DNA of 64,000 nt from Siderastrea radians (lineage: Eukaryota; Cnidaria; Anthozoa; Scleractinia; Rhizangiidae): assembly GCA_964017195.1 (NCBI GenBank), contig OZ024887.1:63403811-63467810 (forward strand), in the 5' to 3' direction. The translations under genes were made by a program, and so were the position numbers. The notes beneath the pieces are model-generated. The model did not search any database. It was not told where the DNA came from and worked only from the letters and a program-made list of their open reading frames with translations. Below, in pieces: positions 49,521 to 59,897 of the stretch (position 1 is the stretch's first letter; each line of letters begins with the position of its first letter).

Positions 49521-49527
49521 GTTATTA

Positions 49528-49537
49528 AGGTATAAAG
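49528..49537 (+). promoter_or_regulatory. Candidate TATA box of the homeobox gene
   Basis: GGTATAAAGT about 100 bp upstream of the start codon; the spacing allows a plausible 5' UTR. Based only on the motif. Confidence 0.4.
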
Positions 49538-49635
49538 TTATCTTTTCGATCTTCCACTCTTTAATAAAATCCGAGTTGTTTTTCTCATCACTCAGTGATT
49601 TCAGTTAAAGGCAGCTAGACTTAACACTCGAAACT

Positions 49636-50941
49636 ATGGATTCGAAGGACTCTGAGCGCTACTTTCGTGGTTACATATTTCTTCCTTGCTGCACCGAAGA
49701 GTGCTGTCGGAATCAATCACACAGTTTTCAAGCCGGTTCAAGTTTTTATCACTCATCTTTTCCAAAGTATGAGGCTATTTTACCAGAACAGAGTCGCTCA
49801 GTCCAAGCTCACTCGTCACGGTTTAGTTCTCACACCCGAGATGCTGGTTACCGCGTACTTTTCCCCGCCGTTCAGAAAGAGAGACCGCAACCATATGAAA
49901 TTTCCCGCCAAAACTTCGGCTTGGAAAGTCAGTTGCCGTCTGCACTTAGAGGTCAGTCATGATAATTAATGTTTTCCCCAATAGCACCAGTAGTTGTATT
50001 TTTCTTGCGTGCACAGTTCTAAACACAGGTACAAAGATGTACTACTTTTGAAAACTTTCCTTCAAGTCAGAGAAAGTTAACTTTCACCTGGCTTAGATAT
50101 TCAACAAAATTCTTTCACTTTCCGTATTCGTGCGAAAAACCTCGATTGAAATAAAGAATAAGGTTCTTAGTTCTAGATTTTTATAGCTAATTGTAACGTG
50201 TAATAAAAGCTATTGAGCAACGCCGCCTAGTAATATGCTAATTTTTTCTGTAAATGAAAATTTACGACAGAGAAATAAACATCTTAGGCCAGATTGCGCA
50301 TAATCAACGACATTGCTTAAACTAGGAGCGCGTATAAAAATTTAACCTAGTGACTTAAGAAATTGTATTCGACTAGCTTTTATGAGACAGAGACATCGGG
50401 CCACACCCATGTTAAACTAGGTTTTCTGACCAGCATAAAGCAGTTTTCTCCCTAAAAAGGGTAATTTAAAAAAAATGTGAACCTACGTTTTCTTGTTCGA
50501 CGCCAATTGAAATATATAAGAATTTTAAGATCACTTTGCAAAAATGCTGCTTCTTATACTTGGCCAGGTTTTTACTGTTACTAAAACTAAAACTGTAAAC
50601 AATCAATGTGTCCTTTTCATGGTGGATGTTTTTTTATTCTCACAGGCAACTATTTCCACTCGCAGAGGAGCTGGAAGCTTGAAGCAGGCTGCAAACCAAA
50701 GCGGAATCGTACAATCTTTACAGCAGATCAGTTGGAGAGACTAGAAAAGGAGTTTGATCGACAACAGTACATTGTGGGTACGCAAAGGTTCTACCTCGCG
50801 GCTGACCTGGGCCTCAATGAAACACAAGTGAAAGTCTGGTTCCAGAATCGAAGAATCAAATGGAGGAGACAGAATTTCGAATCTGATCTCAGAGTAGAGA
50901 GAAGCAGATTTGAGAGAAACGAAGAAGAAAGAAATCTGTAG
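49636..50941 (+). CDS. Homeobox transcription factor, Not (notochord homeobox)-like
   Basis: Two exons, 49636-49951 and 50646-50941, joined in phase 1 (AGA G|GTCAGT ... TTCTCACAG|GC), giving 203 residues. The homeodomain spans about residues 123-182: [20 protein letters not shown], then [20 protein letters not shown], with Trp, Phe, Gln and Asn at the standard helix-3 positions (170-173). The QQY-VGTQR-LA...[15 protein letters not shown] pattern is closest to the Not family known from Hydra to vertebrates; Emx/Vax relatives are less similar. The N-terminus is Ser-rich and unstructured. It acts in the nucleus by binding TAAT-type DNA; family members work in axial patterning. A homeobox is certain, the family assignment likely. 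Confidence 0.85.
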
Positions 50942-51413
50942 AGACTGTTTACTTCAGGTATTTAATGAACAAAGCCAAAAGCGCGAACGCAGTATGCGAG
51001 AAACTCAGTTGCCTACAAAAGCCTGAGTGTCACTATGAAGTGTACTGATGTGAATGAAGGCAAAGACTTCGTGAAACTAAGCAAAGACTGCCAAACATAG
51101 CGGTAATCAATTGGGTGTCGAAAATACCCTAACGCTTTTTAGTTTCGCGCTTTTTTTTTTTTTCAAGCATCGCCAAAGGATCGCAAAAATTTTATAGCCG
51201 ACCAATTTTGCACGAATTTACGAATTCTAAACCTCACAAAAGGTAACAGGGCAATTCCCGTTTTCCTTACTAGGCTTTGTGATTTGTAACGTGAACTCAA
51301 GTGCAAATTGCTCGACCAATAGGACATTTCCATGATGGTGTCATTTGACTACATCTGACAGGATTCCTTTTGTTTCTCCAATTTTGTGATCTCAGTGAGG
51401 TTTAAATAATGTA
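50942..51413. other. 3' side of the homeobox gene
   Basis: Contains the probable 3' UTR. No further gene seen. Confidence 0.4.
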
Positions 51414-51871
51414 CCGGTCAACTTGAAGCTTCAACATCCCCCCGGGGATTTGAACTTTTGAAGATTGCCATGTTCAAATTCCCTCCCCTCGGGGCAAAAA
51501 AGCCGTTCAAATGCCCCACCAATTGGTACTGAAATACCTCCCCTCAAAGACAAATTTCGTCTTCAATCAAACACTGTTCACGCTTTTCAGGGAGAGATAT
51601 GCCGTGATGACACCTTTAAACTTCTTTAAAAAGTATCCTTTTGAGAGGATTATTCACTAACAAAGGCGAAAGTTTATCTTGGAAATCCGTCAAACCCTGC
51701 ACAAACTGAAAAAAATCACGGGCATATCACGCTAGAAGAAATAAATCTGGTTCAAATTTCCCACCCTTCCAAGGCAACGTTCAAATTCCCCCCTCCCCGG
51801 GCACGATGCACAGTCAAATGCTCGGGGTTTGCCATGGGGGGGGGGGGATGTTGAAGCTTCAATTTGACCGG
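51414..51871. mobile_element. MITE with CCGGTCAA-TTGAAGCTTCAA ends
   Basis: The ends CCGGTCAACTTGAAGCTTCA and (inverted) CCGGTCAAATTGAAGCTTCA are both followed by ACATCCCCCC. The interior is C-rich with TTCAAATTCCC repeats. About 458 bp; no coding frame; target duplication unclear. Confidence 0.65.
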
Positions 51872-52383
51872 ACATAACAATGAACCTTATTTGCATCAAA
51901 AACTACAAAACTGAAGGATTCTGGTAGTTGTAGTCAAATAACGCCATAGTGTAAATGTCCCAATAGAGGTGAAAGCAAAAGCCGTAATGTTTTCCCGCAC
52001 GTGACACCATTTGCATGCGTTTGTTCCTACTCTTCATTAGTCTGAAATGTCAGTCGAGGTTTGAGTGAATAGCTGGCATAGCGTTGGTTTTGTCTATTCA
52101 TGATGTGATTGGTCAAAGAGATTACCGACTTTGACTTTGGTTTTACGACACTCAATCGAATCGCTTTAAGTACAAAGCACTGACTGTTTGTAAATTCTTA
52201 GCCTGACTGTTTGTAAATTCTTAGCCATGATAAGAGAAAACATTTCGTTGATTTCTACTGAAAATGTAACTTAAAGCCAGCATTATCGCAGTTGTTTCAT
52301 TAATCCTTGAACCGTGAATCAAACGAAGCTACTACGGCTATATGACGACAAGAGTTTTAGAGTCAGACGTACATAAAATGATG

Positions 52384-52622
52384 ACCTCCCGCTTCCAGTA
52401 CCCTTTAATCCCGGTTCCCGCAGTGTATTTGTTGGCTCCTGCCTCTTTGCATTTTTTTGATTGCGAAATAGTGCGCAATTGTTGCGCAGTTTTTCCCTTT
52501 TTCTCCCGCTTCCCGCCACCTTGGGAATCCTGCTTCCCGCCCCCTCTTCTCCCGCCTCCCGTACACCTCCCGCCCCTTTTCTCCCGGTCTCCCGGTCTCC
52601 CGCTCCGCTGTTCCCCTCGACC
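52384..52622 (+). repeat. CCCGCTTCCCG-rich dispersed repeat, copy 2
   Basis: Shares CCTTTAATCCCGGTTCCCGC, TTTTTTGATTGCGAAATAGTG and the CTCCCG-rich tail with copies at 6858 and 57113. Confidence 0.65.
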
Positions 52623-52699
52623 ATGCAGTTTTCCAACCTTCTCACGTTGCATCTAGCATTCTTTTTTTCCACTGAAAGAGAGGCTCACCTTGATCTAAT

Positions 52700-52720
52700 T
52701 TAAATAGCGCTATATAAATA

Positions 52721-52768
<48 letters not shown>
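52700..52768 (+). mobile_element. LINE/SINE 3' tail with (TTA)n
   Basis: AATAGCGCTATATAAATAAA followed by about 13 TTA units is the characteristic end of L2/CR1-type elements. Only the tail is recognisable. Confidence 0.55.
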
Positions 52769-53176
52769 CTAGAACGGAAAATATATAGTGAGAAAAAATA
52801 TGATCATGAGACTTGCTTCATTTAGTTGTTTATCGTTTATCTATAACACGATCCCAGAATGCTCCACTTTTTTATGAATCTCAGTTCAATAAAATCCCAA
52901 ATTCCATACATTTTTGAATGGACATAGCCAAACAAACTTTCCGAAGTTAGCAATTGCGAAAATGTCTACCTTAAATTTCAAATGTTTTTATCACATTAAC
53001 AAATTTAAAAACTCCTACATTCACCGTTTTCTCTGAAATTAAGTTAATTTTATATCCTTAAGACGCAAACGCTTGAAACCATCATATCCACAAACGTCCA
53101 TTATCAAGGTATTAAAATTAACTTGAGTTCTGTGTCCACAAATTCAATGACATAAACGGCTTTCTTCAGCGTTATT

Positions 53177-56100
53177 TCAAATGAAGTAAAACTTGATGGC
53201 TATGACTGTCGCTGTAATAATTACGAGAGCCTTGCTGCCAAGGGAGCAACACATATGACGAGGGCCACCCCCACGGGGTGAAGGAGGAGAACCAGCCTCC
53301 CCTCCCTTGGGGGGAAAAACGTTATTACTGAACGGTTTCTCTCCGAGATAGTTTCCAGGAGGGGAATATCGAATCACCACGATAAAACGGCCATCCTTCC
53401 TTGTTGCTTGCGCTGCTCCGATCTGTTTTGTGTTTTTCCACACAACCTAAAGTAAAATTGCGGAAACTATTATGCTTTATTTAAAACTCGAAATAATGAC
53501 ATGTAGTTTGATCATGGTGTTAAAGCCGCATAGTTGTGCGACCAATTTACGCTCCGTCGCTTGAAAGTTTTAGAGTTCAGCGAAAGGTAAAACAATACAC
53601 AAATAAATGGCTTAATTTCCAAAGAAAGTGAGGTGCTCCCGGGCCGCATCGGTTGAGAAGTAAAACAAGAAAATTTGGATTTAGCTGAGTTGATAAGGTG
53701 AATTAAAGCCAACTTACCATACACCACAGAGAAAATCAAAAAAGTTTCGAAGACCATAGTCAGAGCAATTTTTTGCTCTAGATTTAACGAAAATAGAGAA
53801 TATATGGAGTCAACGAACGCTTTTAACTCTACTAATTCGTTTTTGTCTCAGGTCGCGTTGCCAAGTTTTCAACCAAACAATAAATTTTGTTATTTTGTTT
53901 ACCTCTAAAACAATGTATAATAAAACAATGATTAGATTCGGTTTTTGCGATATCCGGAATAATCAAGGTCGAGGTAACTGTTATCAGCCGAAGCCGGAGG
54001 CTGAGGCTGATAACGCTTACCGAGACCTTGATTATTCCGGATATCGCAAAAACCGAATCTAATCATTGTTTTATTATACATTGTTTTAGAGGTAAACAAA
54101 ATAACTGCAAACAATTTCAACATTTGTGTCCTTCTCGTCTTCCGGCTTCTGAACGCTTTTTTCCTTAAGGTATTCGTGGAACAGTTCCTTCACAATTTTT
54201 GTCAGCCTTCTTTTGTTTTTAGAGCCTTTTTGTTTCAGCAATTTTTCAATTTCTTACTCGTTGGAGAAGCGAATCGACGAGCCATGAATTTACTTCGCTT
54301 TCAGATGCCTCCCACATTGCTCTTGGAAATCATGCGTTGCGCGCGCAAGCTACAGATTATTCACTAATCTGCTAGCAGATTAGTGAATAATCTGTAGGTT
54401 GTGGTGATTCCCAGAATTAACTGTAGGCTCTTAGCCAATGAAAAGACGGATAGTGACTACAATGTATAATAAAACAATTTATTGGTGTCAAGTGTGCATG
54501 GAGGTGTAACGGACTAGATGTTGCATGGTGGTTAACGTAACGCTTTAGGCGTCCGATCTGAACAGGTTGGTGACACGCACAAGCGTGGTCTCTGTTATCC
54601 GGGGTTGTTTCCAGAAACGAAGAATGTTGCGACACAATATATCTCTACTATCAACTGTTACTATAACCTTACATAAATGCTTTGCATGGGAAACTTGTGA
54701 ACAACGGGTATCCCATTAGGGGGAATCCGGAACAGCTGTTTTTGCTAAGGAAACCGAGTTAAGCACCGATCGCGAGGATCAGCTGTGCCCTTACCACGAC
54801 TTTAGGTAAGGATAAAATCACACACGGGCAGCAGTGAGTTTTTCTGGCATGAATCAGCTAAAATTATTAGCACTCCCCCTCCGGATGGGAAGCTCGTCCA
54901 TGACACGGCAACCCCTAGCATTGTTAGGTTCTGCTGGGCACAGTTCACTGGTTTCCAATTATACATCTCGGTAGAGAAAGACCCTGAGTGGCATGGGTTT
55001 AAGCAAGAGACGATGTCCTGTTTATCCTCTCTTGGTTTAAGTTACTTGTCTAAGGATATGAAACAACTTTGCAAGATGCAGAGAACACTGAATTACGAGA
55101 CGATCTTCTGATCTTACAATTGAAATAAAATGCATATAACCACTACGCACACAACACCGCGCCTCAATGAGCCCCGGTGACTTTCCCTAACTGTTAATTA
55201 TTATAACTAAAATAAAATAAAAATAAATAAATCGACTTTGTTTAACGGGGGTGACACAAAACAGTTTTTCAACTGACAAACCTGTGGCCATCGGATTCCA
55301 GATCGAATTGGAATTTGGAAATGTTGGTTTTTGAGGAGGGAGGAAAATCTGGGGGACCCGGAGAAAAAAACCTTGGAACAAGGACGAGAACCAACAACAA
55401 ACTCAACTCACATATGACACCGGGTCCGGGAATCGAGCCTGGGCCACAATAGTGGGAGACGAGTGGTGTCACCACTGCGCCATGCCCGCTCCCTAATGAA
55501 CAAAATTAGAGGGTCTTAAGTATTTTACCTGGGTAAAATGTCCCGTTTTCTTTGAATATCCAGGCTTGTCAAAATCATAATATTTAATCTCTCCGTAGAA
55601 CGCTTTCGTAGCTGCGGTACAAGGCTCTGTGGGTTTGTGTGATAACATGTAGAGATTCTCTCCTTCTTTTATGTTTGATTCATGTTTAAACATATTGTTA
55701 GCTGCCAAGTGCTTAGCCCACTTCTCCGCTCCTTTTGCTATGGCGTCATTCCACGTGACTGGACCTACCTAAAACAATGGAAATTCTTTTTTTTAATAAA
55801 ATACTAATCTAGTGCTTTAATTGCAAAGGGTATATTTGTGTAGGTAAAAATAGTCCAAGCATAGTTTTACAGCCCCTCACGCGGAGACAAATTTCCTGTA
55901 GTGTTTATACGGGGGGACTTGCCGCGAGGACAGTCTGATTTGGTTTATTTCGTCGCAGAGAATAATTCAATGAACAGTACACACGAGGGACAAGCACAAT
56001 ATGAAGGACAAGTCCCATCGAATGGTACTGAGGGCGAATTCGAACCAGTGTTTAAATTGAAATTGAGTCGCAAGTCGCAGGGACCAAATTTCAGTCCCCT

Positions 56101-58004
56101 CGACTAGATTTTTTGACGAAAATGAGTAGTTAAAGCAAGGGGACTTGGTTTCCGGGACTTCCATCCAGCGGACTATTCCTCTCGCGTGTGAAGACTTTAA
56201 GACAAAAGCGACGCACTTGCCACACATGGCGGGAGCCTCTGCACGGTAAAGGCTCGATAAAAGCCTCTTTCGTCGCACTTTGAAGTGCAACCTCGTTCCC
56301 AGGGCCTTTCTCATCATCTTGGGTGTCCAGCGCGTCTACCAATCGAAACCAGCCTGCGATGCAGCGGATTACCAGCGGTGTAGATTGTCTGCGACGCAGG
56401 CTACATCGAAACAGGTACGATGTTGAAAAACTGCTGCGAGACCTTCAGTTCGGAGGACAAGAAAGAGATGGAGTACGAGTACGACATTTCAAAGCTAGAG
56501 TGCATGATATGGATCAGCATGTGTGACACCACTTTCGCACATTCCTAGAGCGTGAGCATCCGTTTACAATGGTAAGAAGAACAAGACAATCGCTGGGTTG
56601 AAATGCGGAAGTCGTACTTTCAATTTCGTATGTACCCTGATCTGAAAGTTGCTAATGAAAAAATTGGATGACAGCATTTCAGGGCATATATGACGTCCAC
56701 CACTTAGGAGTGTTGCCAAATTTCTGACAATTCGTTTGTCATTTACCTGGTGTTTCGTGCGAAATACGTTGTGCCATTTCACGCACTGGTTCTTGAATGG
56801 GAGAGCAGCTTCCACGACCACTGAAGGAGAAAAACCAAACTTTACACTCAGTGTGACATCGCTTTAAATAAACACAGTTTATCCTTTGAAACGTCTCTAA
56901 ACAAGCAGGTTTATTATTTACTTTCGAGCAAAAACGTACTGAACAAAGCCTGGAAGCATCGTTAAAACTGAATGAATCAATCATAACTTTATATATACAT
57001 GGTTAAAAATATCAGTCTTACATAGAAAATACATTAAAATTCTCTACAGCTGGTTCATGTTTGCCGTGTGGGAGTACTGTTCAGAAAACCATCTATGAAT
57101 ACTTTAATGTGGGGGGGGGAGGGGGGGGTTTAAACCTCCCACTTCCCGTACCCTTTAATCCCGGTTCCCGCCCTGTATTTGTTGGCTCCCGCCTCTTTGC
57201 ATTTTTTCGATTGCAAAATATTGCACAATGTTGCGTGATTTTTCCCTTTTTCTCCCGCTTCCCGCCCCCTCTTCTCCCGCCTCCCGTACACCTCCCGCCC
57301 CCTTTTCTCCCGGTCTCCCGCCCCCCTGTCCCCCCCCCACCTTAAAGAGATCGAAGGAATTTGTTGTACGTACTTCCTCAGGAAGATTGTTCCTTAGAAG
57401 AGCGCCACTGCAACTTACAGGTGGACAGTTCTTGGTTTCGGAAACAATAATTTACCCTTGGCGTCGCGAAGATCATAATTCGAGATTCTCGGGGCAAACA
57501 AATTACAGAGATAAGCTGAGGCGAGATTATTATTCAGCTTACTAACGTTTTAAACCGAACGCTTCTGACCTTAAACAAGTATGGTTTTTAGTTTTAAGTT
57601 TAATATTATTTTTGTTTTACTGTTTATTATTATGTAACCTCCGATCAGGCTCTATTTTCGTTTCGCTCGGTGAAACATTCAGGCGGGAAGGGCAAAACGA
57701 AAAAAGAACGCCTGATCGCAGGTTAATTATTATACTTTTACACTCGCTCTTTTTGTCTTTGGTAGGGTCGTTCGCCTTTTGTAACACTGAATTACTTCTC
57801 ACGTCCCTCTTCACCCTTAGTATTCATTGAAATGGTCGAATAATATTTTCATAGCTTCAGCAAAAGACGAGGATGTTGACACAAGGTTTAAAATGGAAAC
57901 GAAATATTACACGGTAATATTTCACGGTGGTTGATTCTCTCCTTACCTTTCTTGGATGAGATGTAAACAAGTAGAAAAATCACAAGGATGAAAAACTTCT
58001 GCAT
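53177..58004 (-). CDS. CAP-superfamily (GAPR-1-like) secreted or membrane-anchored protein
   Basis: Four exons: 57947-58004, 56747-56820, 55529-55768, 53177-53446; GT-AG junctions, phases 1,0,0; 213 residues. Signal peptide MQKFFILVIFLLVYISS. The CAP domain starts at CVKWHNVFRTKHQ and continues VTWNDAIAKGAEKWAKHLA. The signature GHFTQVVWKNT (about 120-130) crosses the exon 3/4 junction. RYSPPGNYLGEKPFSNNVFP is the GAPR-1-type second signature. Residues 197-213 (ALVIITATVIAIKFYFI) are hydrophobic to the end, suggesting a GPI signal or a terminal membrane anchor. CAP proteins are small alpha-beta-alpha folds with sterol or lipid binding in several members; the role here is unknown. Exon 4 inserts a Pro/Gly-rich stretch before the tail. 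Confidence 0.85.
53718..53757 (-). CDS. Orphan signal-peptide-like exon inside the CAP gene
   Basis: ATG then VFETFLIFSVVY and a G|GTAAGTTGG donor in phase 1, which is the same design as the first exons of neighbouring secreted genes. It lies between exons 3 and 4 of the CAP gene, so it cannot serve that gene. No downstream exon was found; it may be a relic or chance. Confidence 0.2.
53889..54115. repeat. Near-perfect 227-bp palindrome in CAP intron 3
   Basis: Arms of roughly 105 bp mirror each other (CAATGTATAATAAAACAATG, then GATTCGGTTTTTGCGATATC on the left, inverted on the right) around a CCGAAGCCGGAGGCTGAGG centre. A fold-back element without coding capacity. Confidence 0.8.
54349..54401. 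repeat. 53-bp palindrome
   Basis: CTACAGATTATTCACTAATC mirrored around CTGCTAGCAG. It sits 230 bp from the larger palindrome, in the same intron. Confidence 0.7.
55196..55493 (-). mobile_element. tRNA-derived SINE
   Basis: Read on the minus strand: GGAGCGGGCATGGCGCAGTG (A-box region), then GGCTCGATTCC (B box) at about position 50, a unique body and an AT-rich tail near 55196-55225. This is the classic Pol III SINE layout. It lies in CAP intron 3. Confidence 0.75.
55800..56560. other. CAP intron 2; no separate gene recognised
   Basis: Frames on both strands here (55901-56107, 55967-56317, 56323-56526) overlap each other and match no family. Moderately GC-rich, probably repeat-derived. Confidence 0.35.
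57113..57340 (+). repeat. CCCGCTTCCCG-rich dispersed repeat, copy 3
   Basis: Starts after a G run with TTTAAACCTCCCACTTCCCG, keeps CCTTTAATCCCGGTTCCCGC and TTTTTTCGATTGCAAAATA, and ends in a C-rich tail. The most complete of the three copies. Confidence 0.7.
57635..57725. mobile_element. 91-bp MITE with TAACCTCCGATCAGGC ends
   Basis: TAACCTCCGATCAGGC on the left and GCCTGATCGCAGGTTA on the right. Flanks ATTATTATG and ATTATTATA are compatible with an 8-9 bp target duplication. It lies in CAP intron 1. Confidence 0.6.
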
Positions 58005-59210
58005 CACTTTACAAGTATTTACCGTGAAAAATCCAACTTTCTTGCTGTGGATAAGTTCGTGTACAGTTTATTTTTATTACTGAAAGACTGATTTTGTAAT
58101 CAAATATATTGTGGCAGTCACGACCAAATGGTTCCTGTCGGCACACAAACCACGAGTGTTTCCGAGCATAATATCACTGGCAAAATGCCCTTTTTAGGAA
58201 AATGGAATTTGAAACTGGTGAATAAAATAAAGTCCAGTGCGCTGAAAAATCGAATGCTCTCTTTGGATTCGTCATATTCTCTTATTTAATTACATGTATT
58301 TATTTATTTATTTATTTATTTTTAATCACCTTTGACGGACTGCTGTACCTTTGTGCCCTTTGTAGCTCCGACCGCCGCCTCGATTAGCTTCTGTTATTTG
58401 CGGGCAGACCCGATTCTTCATTTATGAGTATTTAGTATTTAATAATTCTTGTATTTAATAATTTGTGTATTTTGTGAAATTTGTGAATAAAGAAATACTT
58501 ATTTTTATTTTAAGATTGTGCGTGATTTCCTGCGTGACGTATCATGTGTCCCAGATAACTCTTGCGTGGGTTTATTGGAACGCTTGAAGTGCCCTGCAGG
58601 ATATGACATCAACGGAAATATCGAGATATTAGCAAATTACTTATTTTGGGCAGCTTATACAGTCACCGCTTTACTAGTTTATTTCCATGTTACAATGTTT
58701 GTTTAATTCAATGTTGGTGTTGATGATGTTGTTGATCCTGTTGTTGTTGCTGTTGTTGCTGTCGTCGTCGTCGTCGTTGTTTTAACTGATGTTTCTGAAA
58801 CTTGGCAAGACGAGTCTTTCCAATGCCGCTTTTCAATTCTGTGCATCCCGAAAAGCCTATTGGGTACCCGCTTAGTCGGATGTCTCGTCACCTACTGTCT
58901 AACGCAGTATAGCTATATTGGGGAGAGGGGGATACTGTAGTGGCCTCACAAATGCCACCCTTCTCCCAGCTTCCGATCTCCTTTCGTCCAGGTTTCTTGT
59001 CCACTGTTTCTCCCACTATCTGCTGCTTAGCTGCTTATTAACCCACGTGACCATTAAATAAGTTCGCCAGATTCAAGTCTTTGCTCAGACTGCATTAGTC
59101 AGTGTCGATCTTCTGTGAATTAGCTGTTGACGAGGATTTGTTTTGCCTACTCGTCTGATACAGTGTATAGGATTTTTGCCACTTTAAATTAGATACTAGT
59201 AGTAATGCAT
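58005..59210. other. Promoter side of the CAP gene; no further gene
   Basis: Holds a (TTTA)n tract at 58298-58325 and a (GTT/GTC)n-like tract at 58713-58780. A 62-residue frame at 58518-58706 is unsupported. Confidence 0.4.
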
Positions 59211-59891
59211 CAGTCAATTCCAGCTGCGCCCATCCCCCCCCGGGCAACTGCGGGGCATTTGCGCACCCTGTCAGTTCTGGGGGTGGGGCATTAGCAAATT
59301 TGGCACGTCCCGGGGGTCGGGCATTTGCCTACCCCGGGGCTACCCTCGGGGTTTTGACACACTCGTAGTTTCCGACTCGAAATCCAAACATGGAGGATTT
59401 TATCGCAAAGGACCAGCAATTCGTTGCAGATTGGATCGACCGTCATGGGCTGGACAAACTAGTGGAGGTTTTCTCGATTTTATGCATTTCTTCATTGCTT
59501 ATCAAGGCACAACTAGAGCTACTACTATATATAGCGAGATTGGAAACGATCAACGTGAATCGACGTACGCATGCTTCTTTGATCAAGGATTTAAATAAAA
59601 TTTAGTCGCGATGACTCTTAAACTATAATGATCGATTATTAAATTCTAAAAACGTGTATAGGGATCGACGTTTTATGCTTTCGCATATTATTCGCTAAAG
59701 ATGACTTTTATAATGTGAAGATTTTTGTTTACTATCATGTAGTGTTGTCTGTGAAGTATTAAAATACCATGCTTGGCGTTATTTGGTAGCTTAAGTGTCC
59801 CCACTCCCGGGGAATTTGCCATCCAAGAGAAAAAAAACGCCAATGCCCGGGGGTTAGCCCGGGGGGGCATGGGCGCAGCCGGAATTGACTG
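59211..59891. mobile_element. DNA transposon/MITE with CAGTCAATTCC ends and an internal frame
   Basis: Left end CAGTCAATTCCAGCTGCGCC and right end (inverted) CAGTCAATTCCGGCTGCGCC, followed by CCCCCCCGGGC on both sides. Both flanks read ATGCAT, which is either a 6-bp duplication or a continuation of the inverted repeat. About 680 bp. Confidence 0.7.
59390..59605 (+). CDS. Small hypothetical protein encoded within the CAGTCAATTCC element
   Basis: 71 residues, starting MEDFIAKDQQFVADWIDRHG and ending LIKDLNKI. The ATG follows AATCCAAAC, and the frame occupies the middle of the element between its inverted ends. It could be the remnant first exon of a transposon protein or of a captured host gene. 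No family is recognised. Confidence 0.3.
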   Translation: MEDFIAKDQQFVADWIDRHGLDKLVEVFSILCISSLLIKAQLELLLYIARLETINVNRRTHASLIKDLNKI

Positions 59892-59897
59892 ATGCAT

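Noticed and set aside
52319..52703. Several overlapping Arg/Gly- or Pro-rich frames
   Set aside because: All arise from the C-rich dispersed repeat, whose other copies give unrelated frames.
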